Shown: positions 15,325 through 23,953, counted from the stretch's first letter. The stretch: DNA of 35,603 bases from Rugamonas sp. (GCF_025354735.1 NZ_JANXMI010000224.1:1-35603); one strand, 5' to 3'. Notes: generated by a model from the sequence alone, not told the origin. Program-made: numbers and translations.

Positions 15325-17511
15325 ATGTCCTTGTCACCAATACCTGCCCTGCCTTCTTTGATGCCGATGGCCGCGGCCGTGATGGAATACTGGACCGACG
15401 CCTGGCAGCGCACGATCCTGACCATGGATGTGCTGCGCGAACGCGGCAACCTGTATGAGGAACACGAGGCCTCCGGCAAACCGCCGGTGCTGGTGTTCGA
15501 CTACGAAGTCATCGTCGACGCCCGCAAGCTCGAACGCCCGGCCAACTACGCGCTGGCCGCCATCAAGCCGCCGGCCGATTGCGTGCCGACCGATCCCCAC
15601 AAGCGTCCCTTCGTCGTCATCGACCCGCGCGCCGGCCACGGCCCCGGCATCGGCGGCTCGAAAATCGACAGCGAAATCGGCATCGCGCTGAAACAGGGCC
15701 ACCCCTGCTACTTCGTGATGTTCTATCCGCAGCCGGTCGACGGCCAGACCATCGAATGCGTGACCGAGGCCGAACGCGTGTTCCTCGCCAAGGTCAACGA
15801 ACTCCATCCCAACGACGCCGGCAAGCCTTTCGTGATCGGCAATTGCCAGGGTGGCTGGGCGCTGATGATGCTGGCGGCGCTGTCGCCGGAACTGGTCGGC
15901 CCCATCCTGCTGGCCGGCTCGCCGATCTCCTACTGGTCCGGCGTCGAGGGCAAATACCCGATGCGCTACAGCGGCGGCTTGATGGGCGGGACCTGGGCCG
16001 CGTCGTTCGCGGGCGACCTCGGTAACGGCAAGTTCGACGGCGCCTACCTGGTCAACAATTTTGAAAAGCTCGACCCGGCCAATACGCTGTGGAACAAGCC
16101 CTATGCGCTCTATTCCAAGGTCGACACGGAGCGCCAGCGCTTCCTCGATTTCGAGCGCTGGTGGGGCGGCCACTTCCTGCTCAATAAAGAGGAGATGGAG
16201 TGGATCAGCCAGAATCTGTTCGTCGGCAATCGCCTGGCCGCCGGCGAGATTTATCACGACGAGGGCAAAACCCAGATCAACCTGCGCAATATCCGCTCGC
16301 CGATCGTCGTCTTCGCGTCCTGGGGCGACAACATCACGCCGCCGCAGCAGGCGCTGAACTGGATACCGGACGTCTACGCCGACGCCGACGACATCCGCGA
16401 AAACGAGCAGACCATCGTCTACTTCCTGCACGAGCATGTCGGCCACCTCGGCATCTTCGTCTCGGCCGGCGTGGCCAACCGCGAACACACGGAGCTGGCC
16501 TGCGCGCTCGACCTGATCGACGTGCTGCCACCGGGCCTGTATGAAGCCATCATCACCGACACCTATCCCGACATGCCGGGCCTGGAATTCGCCAGCGGCC
16601 GTTACGTGATCCGCTTCGAGCCGCGCGAAGTGGCGGACATCCTGGCGCTCGACGGCGGCCGCCAGGACGAGCGCCCCTTCGAGGTGGTGCGCCGGGTGGC
16701 GCAGGTCAACCAGTCGCTGTACGACACTTTCGTCTCGCCGATGGTGCGCGCGCTGGCCACCGAAAACAGCGCCGCCATGATACGCAACCTCAATTCGGCG
16801 CGGGTGGACCGCCATCTGATCTCGGATAACAATCCGTTCATCAAGGCCATCGCGCCGCTGGCGGCGCAGGTGCGCGCGCAGCGCAAGCCGGTGGCGCCGG
16901 ACAATCCGCTGCTGAAAATGGAGCAGCAGGCCAGCGCCATGATCGCGCAGTCGCTCGACCGCTACCGCGACCAGCGCGACGCTGCCAGCGAGAAGATGTT
17001 CAAGGCGATTTATGAGTCGCCGCTGGTGGCGGCCATGGTCGGCCTGAAGCCGGCGGCCGAGGCGGGGCCGGCGCGCGGCCGCACCCGCGAGCAGGTGGAG
17101 CTGCTGGCCTTGAAGCGCGCGGAACGCGACACCTGGTATGAGCGCGGCAGCCAGGAATCGGGATTTTTGCGCTTGCTGATTTTTGTCGCCAGCGGCGTCG
17201 GCGTGGTCGACAAGCGGCCGTTCGACGGCATCCGCCACCTGATGCGCGAACGGGGCCTGGACAAGACTATCACGCTGGCGCAGCTCAAGCACGCCGTCAA
17301 CCTGCAAACCTATCTGGTGCGGCAGGACGAGGAGCGCGCGCTCAACGGCCTGCAATCGCTGCTGCCGGAAGCGGCCCAGCGCAAGCTGGCGCTGGAACTG
17401 GCGCACCAGTTGCTGGCCATGGGCGGCCCGATCAAGGACGAGAAATTGCAACGCCTCCAGCGCGTGGCGCAGATTTTGAAGGTGGAAGCGCCACTGCGCG
17501 CGGTGCGCTGA
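15325..17511 (+). CDS. DUF3141 protein, PHA-synthase-like alpha/beta hydrolase
   Basis: A 728-residue protein of the DUF3141 family. The N-terminal half is an alpha/beta hydrolase. Its nucleophile elbow is GNCQGGWA with Cys174 in place of Ser, the same exchange as in class I-III PHA synthases. The probable catalytic Asp is in ASWGDNITPPQQ and the His in HEHVGHLGIF. The C-terminal third (from about residue 590) is helical, charged and TerB-like. These proteins are annotated as 3-hydroxyalkanoate synthetase-like, but no member's activity is established to my knowledge. TGGAG seven bases upstream supports the ATG. Its last 80 bases are also read in the opposite direction by the MscS gene. A 3-hydroxybutyrate dehydrogenase lies some 9 kb away, too far to call a pathway. 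Confidence 0.85.
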   Translation: MSLSPIPALPSLMPMAAAVMEYWTDAWQRTILTMDVLRERGNLYEEHEASGKPPVLVFDYEVIVDARKLERPANYALAAIKPPADCVPTDPHKRPFVVIDPRAGHGPGIGGSKIDSEIGIALKQGHPCYFVMFYPQPVDGQTIECVTEAERVFLAKVNELHPNDAGKPFVIGNCQGGWALMMLAALSPELVGPILLAGSPISYWSGVEGKYPMRYSGGLMGGTWAASFAGDLGNGKFDGAYLVNNFEKLDPANTLWNKPYALYSKVDTERQRFLDFERWWGGHFLLNKEEMEWISQNLFVGNRLAAGEIYHDEGKTQINLRNIRSPIVVFASWGDNITPPQQALNWIPDVYADADDIRENEQTIVYFLHEHVGHLGIFVSAGVANREHTELACALDLIDVLPPGLYEAIITDTYPDMPGLEFASGRYVIRFEPREVADILALDGGRQDERPFEVVRRVAQVNQSLYDTFVSPMVRALATENSAAMIRNLNSARVDRHLISDNNPFIKAIAPLAAQVRAQRKPVAPDNPLLKMEQQASAMIAQSLDRYRDQRDAASEKMFKAIYESPLVAAMVGLKPAAEAGPARGRTREQVELLALKRAERDTWYERGSQESGFLRLLIFVASGVGVVDKRPFDGIRHLMRERGLDKTITLAQLKHAVNLQTYLVRQDEERALNGLQSLLPEAAQRKLALELAHQLLAMGGPIKDEKLQRLQRVAQILKVEAPLRAVR

Positions 17512-18637
17512 ACGCGGCGTCTGGCAGCGCATGGCGGGGCGGCCCGTCGATGCCGCTGATGGCCATCGGCGACGCGGCCGCCGCGCCGTCGATGACCATG
17601 TGCGGCACCGATGCCGACGTGCTCACGCCCATGTCCGCCAGCCGCGCCATCATCGCCAGCAGCACCGCCTGCTGGCTGTCCATGAACTTGGCGTAGCCCG
17701 GGTCCAGCACGTAGTACACGATTTCATATTCCAGCCAGTCGGGATCGAGCGACTTCAAATGGGCGCGCTCGAAGCGCACGTCCGCCTGCCGCGCCACGAC
17801 TTCGCGCAGCATCGCCGGCACGCTGGCGGCGGCATCGGGCGTGGTCGAGGCGTTGACCTTGAGCGTGAACTGCACCCGCCGCTGCTGCATCCGTTTGAAA
17901 TTGCGCACCGTGTTTTTCAGCATATCCGAATTGGCCATCACCACCTGCTCGCCGCTGTCGGCGCGGATGCGGGTGGTCTTCAGGCCGACCTGTTCGACCG
18001 TGCCCGACACCGCGTTGATGCTGATCGCGTCGCCGACCTCGAACGGTTTGTCGATCGCGATGGCCATCGACGCCACCAGATCGCCGAGGATGTTCTGCAC
18101 CGCCAGCGCCACCGCGATGCCGCCTATGCCCAGGCTGGCGACGAAGGTGGTGACGTTGATGCCGAGATTGGACAGCAGCGCCAGCACGAACACGATCCAC
18201 ACCAGCGCCTCGACCAGCCACACGATCAGGCTGTGGGCCACGCTGGCCGGCGCGTCCGGCTGCAGCGCGTGGCGCTGGAAATAACGGCGCGCGCTCAGCA
18301 CGGCGATGCTGTCGGCGTACAGCGCCAGTTGCAGGCCGACCGTGATGAACCACAGCTGGTGCGCGCGCTGCTCCCATTGCGGCGGCAGGTCCAGCATGGC
18401 CGCGCCCAGCAGCGCGCAAATGACGGCCAGCGCCAGGTTGCTGGTGCGTTCCAGCGCCTGTTCGATCAGCGTGCTGATGGTGGTGTGCGCGTCGACGCGG
18501 CGCAGCTGCGCCAGGCGCGCGCACAGCAGCATCAGCACGCCGCGCGCGAGGCCGAACGTCAACGCCGCGACGCCGGCCGCGATGGCCAGCTGCTCGACAT
18601 CGATGCTGGGCAGGCTGAAAAAATGCGGCAAGATCAA
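17432..18637 (-). CDS. MscS-family mechanosensitive ion channel
   Basis: A protein of about 401 residues with several N-terminal membrane helices. The pore-lining helix and beta domain of MscS follow: TTFVASLGIGGIAVALAVQNILGDLVASMAIAIDKPFEVGDAI, then GTVEQVGLKTTRIRADSGEQVVMANSDML. The Gly/Ala pattern of the pore helix is intact. The start is taken as TTG at 18637 because GGAGG is seven bases upstream; a TTG at 18655 is in frame but precedes that site. The Pro/Ala-rich C-terminal tail (about 27 residues) is encoded in the 80 bases that overlap the end of the DUF3141 gene on the other strand. It follows a small exported protein gene by 18 bases and is probably cotranscribed with it. The channel should open on osmotic down-shock. 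Confidence 0.9.
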   Translation of the reverse strand: MILPHFFSLPSIDVEQLAIAAGVAALTFGLARGVLMLLCARLAQLRRVDAHTTISTLIEQALERTSNLALAVICALLGAAMLDLPPQWEQRAHQLWFITVGLQLALYADSIAVLSARRYFQRHALQPDAPASVAHSLIVWLVEALVWIVFVLALLSNLGINVTTFVASLGIGGIAVALAVQNILGDLVASMAIAIDKPFEVGDAISINAVSGTVEQVGLKTTRIRADSGEQVVMANSDMLKNTVRNFKRMQQRRVQFTLKVNASTTPDAAASVPAMLREVVARQADVRFERAHLKSLDPDWLEYEIVYYVLDPGYAKFMDSQQAVLLAMMARLADMGVSTSASVPHMVIDGAAAASPMAISGIDGPPRHALPDAAFSAPRAVALPPSKSAPRAGGVAISRP

Positions 18638-18655
18638 AAGCCGGCCTCCACTCAA

Positions 18656-18835
18656 TTAGCTGGCGGCGCGCGCGCCGGTGGGCGCGCAAACGCTGGCGGC
18701 ATCCGCTGGCTGGGGCGCGGCGCAGCTTGGCGGCGGCGGCGCGCTCAGCGCCTGCGCATGGAGCGAGCCGCTGACGGCCAGCGCGGCGATGGTCGATACG
18801 GTGAACGATACGATAACAAAAAATGGGCGGTTCAT
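18656..18835 (-). CDS. Small exported protein upstream of the MscS gene
   Basis: A 59-residue protein. The signal peptide (PFFVIVSFTVSTIAALAVSG, then LHAQA as a likely cleavage site) leaves a mature part of under 30 residues. That part is rich in Pro, Ala and Ser with two cysteines (PSCAAPQ and SVCAPT). The ribosome site is weak. The stop is 18 bases before the MscS start, so the two are probably translated from one message. No family is recognised, and it could also be a spurious frame. Confidence 0.45.
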   Translation of the reverse strand: MNRPFFVIVSFTVSTIAALAVSGSLHAQALSAPPPPSCAAPQPADAASVCAPTGARAAS

Positions 18836-19057
18836 GGCGGGCCTGTTCTTTTTGTGCGCTGCGACCGTTGATACGGATGAGTTCTCATGATGCCGCCCGT
18901 CTTGCATAAACACTATCGGAGGGCTTCGGCCGGTCTTGTAGGATGAGGCTTACAGAGGTCGCCGCGCCGTTCAATCGAGCGCGCAGAAACCGGCGAATTC
19001 ACTTAAGGTAGAGAGGTCGCGCACCGTTGCGCGGCATTTTCAGGAGTATGGGAAGTC

Positions 19058-19330
19058 ATGGAAAATTTGAATACCGACTATCGCATCATCGTGCATACCG
19101 AAACCGAAACCTCGATCCCGTGGCCGGAAGGCACGCCGGCGCCGCTGGTGGGCGACACCGTCATCTTCCGCGCCGGGCCGGACGCTTTCGGCTTCGTCGT
19201 CCAGCACCGCATGTGGGACGTGGGCCTAGACGAGCGCCTCGGACGCCAGACCGCCGTGCTGATCATCACCGGCCAGTCGCAGGCGGTAACGCAGGAACGC
19301 CGCGCCGTCGTGCGGCCGCTGCCGATCTAA
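19058..19330 (+). CDS. Small protein of unknown function (90 residues)
   Basis: A 90-residue soluble-looking protein beginning MENLNTDYRIIVHTETETSIPWPEG. It contains LVGDTVIFRAGPDAFGFVVQHRMWDVG, which could be a compact beta-barrel fold. GGGAAG before the ATG is a fair ribosome site. An AGGAG further upstream would instead serve an out-of-frame ATG at 19048 whose frame looks like a shadow. Third-position GC is high, which supports a real gene. No family is recognised, and it has no obvious operon partner: the genes on its right are on the other strand. Confidence 0.65.
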   Translation: MENLNTDYRIIVHTETETSIPWPEGTPAPLVGDTVIFRAGPDAFGFVVQHRMWDVGLDERLGRQTAVLIITGQSQAVTQERRAVVRPLPI

Positions 19331-19361
19331 GTCGGTGACGGCCGCGTTCTGAAAGAAGGCT

Positions 19362-19541
19362 TCAGCTGCGCGGCTGACGCGTCAAATCGCGCCCGTCAAT
19401 ATTCCGGCGCGCATCCTTGGCCCGCAGGTCGGTGCTCACGCCCAGCCGCGCCTCGTCGTTCAACAGACGCTGCTGGCGTTCACGTTCAAGCTCGCGGTCC
19501 AGGCGGGCGGGGTAGGCTTTGTTTTCGGTACGGATGGACAT
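19362..19541 (-). CDS. Small charged protein of unknown function (59 residues)
   Basis: A 59-residue, strongly charged protein (MSIRTENKAYPARLDRELERERQQRLLNDEARLGV...) with Arg and Glu predominating and a likely helix in the middle. TGGAG eight bases upstream of the ATG at 19541 is a convincing ribosome site. A longer in-frame extension upstream has none. It lies 49 bases downstream of the membrane protein gene at 19591-20301 and may be in its operon. No family is recognised. Confidence 0.55.
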   Translation of the reverse strand: MSIRTENKAYPARLDRELERERQQRLLNDEARLGVSTDLRAKDARRNIDGRDLTRQPRS

Positions 19542-19590
19542 GCTGTGCTCCAGGGTTCTATAGTAAAAAATTCTGCCGGCGCGCGCCGCA

Positions 19591-20301
19591 TCAGCGGTTG
19601 CGCAACTCGCGCTGACGCAGTTCGCGCTGGCGCAGATCGAGCCGCATGCCGTCGCGTTGCAGCGCGCCGAACGTGGCGCAATAACTGGCCGCGATCGCAC
19701 TTAACACCAGGGCCACCGCGGCCCAGATGATGACGTCGGGCACGCCGAAATCTTGTTGCGACTGTTGCGACTGTTGCGACGCTTGCACTTGCTGCTCCTG
19801 CTGTACGGGGACCGCCGCCAGCGCGTGACCGCCGGCCTGCTGCGCGGCCATCGGCAGGGCCGCCGCCGTAGCCGAAACGGAACCGAATCCGATCATGTCG
19901 CCGACGACGGCGCGCGCGCCGCCGCTCACTGCCAACGCCATCATCAGCGTCGCCGCGACCCACACCTTCACCACATTCGAGCGGTCGCCGGCGCGGCGCT
20001 CGTCGTTATACTCGTCATGCGTGCGCTTGCCGAGGCGGCCGACCAGGTAGCCGCCGAGGGCGCACACCATCAGGTGCAGGCACAGCAGCAAGAACACCGA
20101 CATCGCGCCGACCGTCTCATCCTGCCCCGTCACGTGCGAGAACGGCGACATGCCCGCCACCGCGCCCAGCGTCGCCATGCCGGCATACAGGGCGCCGGCC
20201 AGCAGGATCGCGTACAGCACGGCACGCGAGCGCTTCGGCTTGGGCGCCGCACCTGCATCGTCGACAAAATTGTGAAGCTGGTCGATGTGGGGTGCGTACA
20301 T
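19591..20301 (-). CDS. Hypothetical membrane protein with Gln/Ser repeat and Arg/Gln-rich tail
   Basis: A 236-residue protein. AGGAG in front of the ATG at 20301 decides the start over an in-frame ATG at 20379. Helices are visible at RAVLYAILLAGALYAGMATLGAVAG, VFLLLCLHLMVCALGGYLVGRL, a third around WVAATLMMALAVSGGARAVVGDM, and VIIWAAVALVLSAIAASYCATFGAL. Between the last two is a periplasmic or cytoplasmic loop with SQQSQQSQQ. It is encoded by three perfect copies of a 9-base unit, so its length may vary between strains. The C-terminus is a repetitive RQRELRQRELRNR. No family is recognised. Confidence 0.65.
   Translation of the reverse strand: MYAPHIDQLHNFVDDAGAAPKPKRSRAVLYAILLAGALYAGMATLGAVAGMSPFSHVTGQDETVGAMSVFLLLCLHLMVCALGGYLVGRLGKRTHDEYNDERRAGDRSNVVKVWVAATLMMALAVSGGARAVVGDMIGFGSVSATAAALPMAAQQAGGHALAAVPVQQEQQVQASQQSQQSQQDFGVPDVIIWAAVALVLSAIAASYCATFGALQRDGMRLDLRQRELRQRELRNR
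19754..19780. repeat. Three perfect copies of a 9-mer within the membrane protein gene
   Basis: TGTTGCGAC occurs three times in tandem; read on the gene strand it encodes Ser-Gln-Gln repeats. The 9-base unit keeps frame, so gains or losses would lengthen or shorten the loop without breaking the gene. Confidence 0.85.
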
Positions 20302-20812
20302 AGTGTTCTCCTGTGGCGGTTGATCGTACCGAATACGGCGCAACACGTTGCGGTCTTCGGTGGTGGATTCGTTAGCCATCAGGATCGCAAAAACCGGGCT
20401 GCATGTATGTACGGAAACGCACTCAACGCGGCTGGGGTTTTTTGCAACACATTATCCTTGCATCATTATGGCACCGACGCTGGCACCGTTCGACCCATAA
20501 TTGCCGCCAAGACGCCGACGTTGTATTTTCCACTCAATGGCGATGGCCGACGCACCGTTATCGCGCGCGCCGCTAGACATGTTTCTGTGGCATCACATCA
20601 GGTAGTGAATTCACTTTCGATACTAAGTCGATGAATCTAAAAGAGTGTTTTTCCAGGGCCGCGAAATGGCCGAGCAGCCGTCCTGACGCCGCCGATGCTG
20701 TGCGGAAAATAGGAATTTATTTTTATTTTATTTTTCCATTTCAGCTATTTTCTTCTCGCGTCGGCGGTGCTATCGTGAATTCGTCACTCCATGGAACTTC
20801 ACTTGAAAGAGT
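20302..20812. other. Intergenic stretch without a clear gene
   Basis: About 510 bases between a minus-strand gene and a plus-strand gene hold no supported coding region. A strongly AT-rich tract at about 20707-20760 stands out from the GC-rich surroundings and may be the promoter region of the small gene at 20813. No RNA gene was recognised. Confidence 0.45.
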
Positions 20813-21064
20813 ATGCATATGGAACCGCGACGACACGACCGACACGATGTACAGGCGATGCTGCAACTGCTGAGCGAATGTCCGCTACCGGGCATGGCGC
20901 CGCTGGAAATCCACGGCGCCAAGGCCCTCGGCTACGCGCCGCAGGAGGACTATCTTTTCCATGGTCACAAGTACGTGCTCGACGCCGAGCGGGACGTGCT
21001 GGTGCGGGAAGATGTCTACAGCTGGATCATTTCACGCCGCAAAAAATCCGAATTCGCCAACTGA
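20813..21064 (+). CDS. Small protein of unknown function (83 residues)
   Basis: An 83-residue soluble protein beginning MHMEPRRHDRHDVQAMLQLLSE. It contains APLEIHGAKALGYAPQEDYLFHGHKYVLDAERDVLVREDVYSWII and a basic end (SRRKKSEF). GAAAGA before the ATG at 20813 is a fair ribosome site; the ATG at 20819 is also possible. Third-codon GC is high, arguing for real coding sequence. It shares no motif that I recognise and stands between an AT-rich tract and the repeat/promoter region of the Fur-type operon. Confidence 0.55.
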   Translation: MHMEPRRHDRHDVQAMLQLLSECPLPGMAPLEIHGAKALGYAPQEDYLFHGHKYVLDAERDVLVREDVYSWIISRRKKSEFAN

Positions 21065-21175
21065 CCCCTTCGCGGCATGCCGTTCGCGCCGCCGCACAGC
21101 AGTCCACCACGCATCGGCCGGACCACATCCGGCTGATGCGTTTCCGCATGCGCCGCGTCTTCCGCGGTCAATGAC

Positions 21176-21208
21176 ATAAACGATATAAACGATATAAATT
21201 ATATCGTT
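21176..21208. repeat. AT-rich repeat with a perfect palindrome (ATAAACGAT element, copy 1)
   Basis: Two tandem copies of ATAAACGAT (21176-21184 and 21185-21193) run into a perfect 10-bp inverted repeat, AACGATATAA and TTATATCGTT, separated by one base (21188-21208). A related element lies at 31565-31616. The AT-rich sequence contrasts sharply with its surroundings. Confidence 0.75.
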
Positions 21209-21312
21209 CTGAACTCATCGTTACCCCTCGTCGCTCCCGCCTCGTCGTTCCCGCCCCCTCGTTTCTTCCGCTCTCCGAAAGACAACATCGCAATGATTTT
21301 TTCATAATAATT

Positions 21313-21350
21313 ATTTGCAACATTTTTGATTGCAAATTATAATCATTATC
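21313..21350 (+). promoter_or_regulatory. Sigma70-type promoter with overlapping Fur box
   Basis: TTGCAA (21315-21320), a 17-base spacer and TATAAT (21338-21343) form a strong promoter. GCAAATTATAATCATTATC (21332-21350) matches the 19-bp Fur consensus at 16 positions and covers the -10. The dyad ATTTGCAA/TTGCAAAT (21313-21320 and 21330-21337) covers the -35 and spacer and could be a second operator. Occupation by Fur with iron would block transcription, so the downstream genes should be induced by iron starvation. Confidence 0.75.
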
Positions 21351-21394
21351 ATTTGCGATCACTACATGACTCGCACCACCTTTCCTGCCGAGCA

Positions 21395-22612
21395 ATGCAC
21401 ACTTCCTTCGTTACCGTGCCCCGACTGCTCCCCTCCCTTCTGATACTCGCCCTTAGCGCCTGCGGTGGCGGCGGCGGCAATGCGCCCGCCGCCGTCGGCA
21501 CGGCGCCGGTGATCGATGTCGCCCTCAGCCCGGCCGCGCAACTGGGCCAGCAGATTTTCAAGGATGCCTCGCTGTCGGCCTCCGGCAAGCAGTCGTGCGC
21601 CACCTGCCACAATCCGGACCACGCGCACGCGCCGGACAACGCCCTGGCGGCGCAGCTGGGCGGCATCGACGGCGACGTCCAGGGCTTCCGCGCCGCGCCG
21701 TCGTTGCGCTATCTGAACCAGAACACCGCCTTCTTCTTCGCCAAGGACGGCACGCCGACCGGCGGCTTCAATCGCGACGGCCGCGCCGCATCGCTGGCCG
21801 ACCAGGCCGGGGTACCCTTCCTGGCCGCGCACGAAATGGCCAACGCCAGCAAGGCCGACGTGGTCGCGCACCTGAAGAACGCCGGCTACGCCGCGCAATT
21901 CCGCGCGCAGTTCGGCGCCGCGATACTCGACAATCCCGACCAGGCCTTCAGCCGCATCGGCTACGCGCTGCAGCAGTATCAAATGGAAGACCCGGAGTTC
22001 CATCCCTTCGACTCCAGGTACGACGCCTTCCTCGCCGGAAAAACGCCGCTCAGCGCGGCCGAGCTGCGCGGCCTGGCGCTGTACAACAATCCGCTCAAGG
22101 GCAATTGCATCGGCTGCCATACGAGTGCGCGCGGCGCCGACGGCTCGCCGCCGCTGTTCACCGATTTCAGCTTCGACAACCTGGGCGTGCCGCGCAACAG
22201 GAAGCTGTCGGCGAACGCCGATCCGGCCTACTTCGACCTCGGCCTGTGCGGCCCGAACCGCACCGACCTGGCGACGCGCACCGATTTGTGCGGCGCCTTC
22301 CGCGTGCCCAGCCTGCGCAACGTCGCCACCCGCAAAGCCTTCTTCCACAACGGCGCCTTCGACAACCTGAACGACGCGCTGCACTTCTACGTCCAGCGCG
22401 ACACCAAGCCGGAGCTGTGGTATCCGCGCGCCGCCGACGGCAGCGTCGACAAATTCAACGATCTGCCGCCGGCCTATCGCGCCAACGTCAACACGCTGGA
22501 AGTGCCCTACAACCGCCAGCCGGGCATGGAGCCGGCGCTGTCGGACAGCGAAATCGCCGACGTCATCCAATTCCTCGGCACGCTGACCGATGGCTATAAA
22601 ACCACCCCTTAA
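21395..22612 (+). CDS. Di-heme cytochrome c peroxidase/MauG-like lipoprotein
   Basis: A 405-residue lipoprotein. The lipobox LSAC places the lipidated Cys at residue 23, followed by a GGGGG linker. Two CxxCH haem-binding sites are visible: SCATCHN (Cys68-His72) and NCIGCHT (Cys238-His242). The spacing, together with FRVPSLRNVATRKAFFHNGAFDNLNDALHFY near the end, fits the bacterial di-heme peroxidase/MauG superfamily. Whether it reduces peroxide or oxidises a partner protein cannot be told. The start ATG at 21395 fits the signal sequence, although its ribosome site is weak. It is the first gene after the promoter with a Fur box and lies 24 bases before the porin gene. In several bacteria related di-heme enzymes occur in metal-acquisition operons. 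Confidence 0.88.
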   Translation: MHTSFVTVPRLLPSLLILALSACGGGGGNAPAAVGTAPVIDVALSPAAQLGQQIFKDASLSASGKQSCATCHNPDHAHAPDNALAAQLGGIDGDVQGFRAAPSLRYLNQNTAFFFAKDGTPTGGFNRDGRAASLADQAGVPFLAAHEMANASKADVVAHLKNAGYAAQFRAQFGAAILDNPDQAFSRIGYALQQYQMEDPEFHPFDSRYDAFLAGKTPLSAAELRGLALYNNPLKGNCIGCHTSARGADGSPPLFTDFSFDNLGVPRNRKLSANADPAYFDLGLCGPNRTDLATRTDLCGAFRVPSLRNVATRKAFFHNGAFDNLNDALHFYVQRDTKPELWYPRAADGSVDKFNDLPPAYRANVNTLEVPYNRQPGMEPALSDSEIADVIQFLGTLTDGYKTTP

Positions 22613-22636
22613 TTTTTCAGAGCAGAGATAAATAAT

Positions 22637-23953
22637 ATGACCAAGAACCTGATCGCCCTGGCCGTCGCCGCCGCCTTCCTCAGCGTACCGGTGGCCGCCG
22701 GCGCCAGCGAAGCGGAGCTGATGGCGCGCATAGAAAAAATGGCCGCCGAGCTGGAACAGCTCAAGGCCGAACTGAAAGCGAGCGTCAAGAAAACCGACGC
22801 CGTCGAACAGCGCCAGCAAGAACTGGCGGCGGCGCCAGTCATCGCCGCGAGCGCCGCGCCGGCCGTGGCCTCCACCGCGCCGACGTCGAACATCGGCGGC
22901 CCGGCCACCATCTTGAGCGGCTACGGCGAGATCAATTACAACCACCCGACCAAGGCTGCCGGCGACACCCAGGTCGACCTGCGCCGCGCCGTCATCGAGA
23001 TCGAACACCGCTTCGACGAGAAGACCAAGATGTTCTCCGAATTCGAATGGGAGCACGGCGTGGTGTCGGCCGACGACAAGGGCGAGAGCGAAGTCGAACA
23101 GCTCTACATCGAGCGCGAATTCGACAACGGCATGCGCAGCAAGATCGGCCTGTTCCTGATCCCGGCCGGCCTGCTCAACGCCAACCACGAGCCGACCGCG
23201 TACTACGGCGTCGAGCGCAACTTCGTCGAGACGGCGATCATCCCGTCGACCTGGCGCGAAGTCGGCGTCAGCCTGTCGGGCGACACCGCCGGCGGCGTGA
23301 CGTGGGACACCGGCCTCACCAACGGTTTTAATCTCAGCAAGTGGGACGCCGCCTCCACCGACGGCCGCGACTCGCCGCTCGGCGCCATCCACCAGGAAGG
23401 CCAGCAAGCGAAGGCGCGCGACCTGAGCGTGCACGCGGCGCTGAACTGGCGCGGCATCCCCGGCCTGCTGGTCGGCGGCTCGGTCTTCACCGGCAAGGTC
23501 GGACAGAAGCAGCCGGACTTCGCCGCCCAGGATGCGCGCGTGACGCTGTACGACCTGCACACCCGCTACACGCCGGGCCACTGGGACTTGTCGGCGCTGT
23601 AAGCGCGCGGCCAGATCAGCAACACCGCAGCGTTCAACGAAACGCTGGTCGGCAATCCGACGCTGGTGCCGCACACCTTCGCCGGCTGGTACGCGCAGGC
23701 CGCCTATCAGGTGCTGAAAACGGGCGACTTCACGCTCAGTCCTTTCGTGCGCTACGAGCAGTTCAACACCGCCAAGAGCTACGCGACGCTGCCCCAGGGC
23801 CTTACCCCGGCCACGGCGCCGGATGAAAAAGTGACGACCGTCGGCGCCAATCTGCGCGTTGGCGAGGGCGTGGTGCTCAAGGCCGACTACCAGAAATTCA
23901 CCGAGGACAAAACGCGCGACCGCGTCAACCTCGGCATGGGCTTCGCTTACTGA
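22637..23953 (+). pseudogene. Outer-membrane porin, interrupted by one in-frame stop
   Basis: A porin of about 438 residues whose frame is uninterrupted except for TAA at 23600-23602 (codon 322). The two halves are in the same phase. A signal peptide (LIALAVAAAFLSVPVAAGA) is followed by a coiled coil (LMARIEKMAAELEQLKAELKAS) as in OprP/OprO-like and trimeric porins. Then comes a beta-barrel with ILSGYGEINYN and MFSEFEWEHG. The end is the typical NLGMGFAY. Around the stop, HWDLSAL-stop-ARGQISNT expects Tyr (LYARG is a common porin strand), so one base change from TAC or TAT explains it. Truncation would remove the last strands and the C-terminal assembly signal. It may be a sequencing error, a recent loss, or read-through. 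TAA is a poor read-through context. Confidence 0.85.

Noticed and set aside
15334-17532. Long minus-strand frame of 732 codons opposite the DUF3141 gene
   Set aside because: It is the complement of a well-supported gene in GC-rich DNA, is rich in Arg, His and Gln, and shows no domain.
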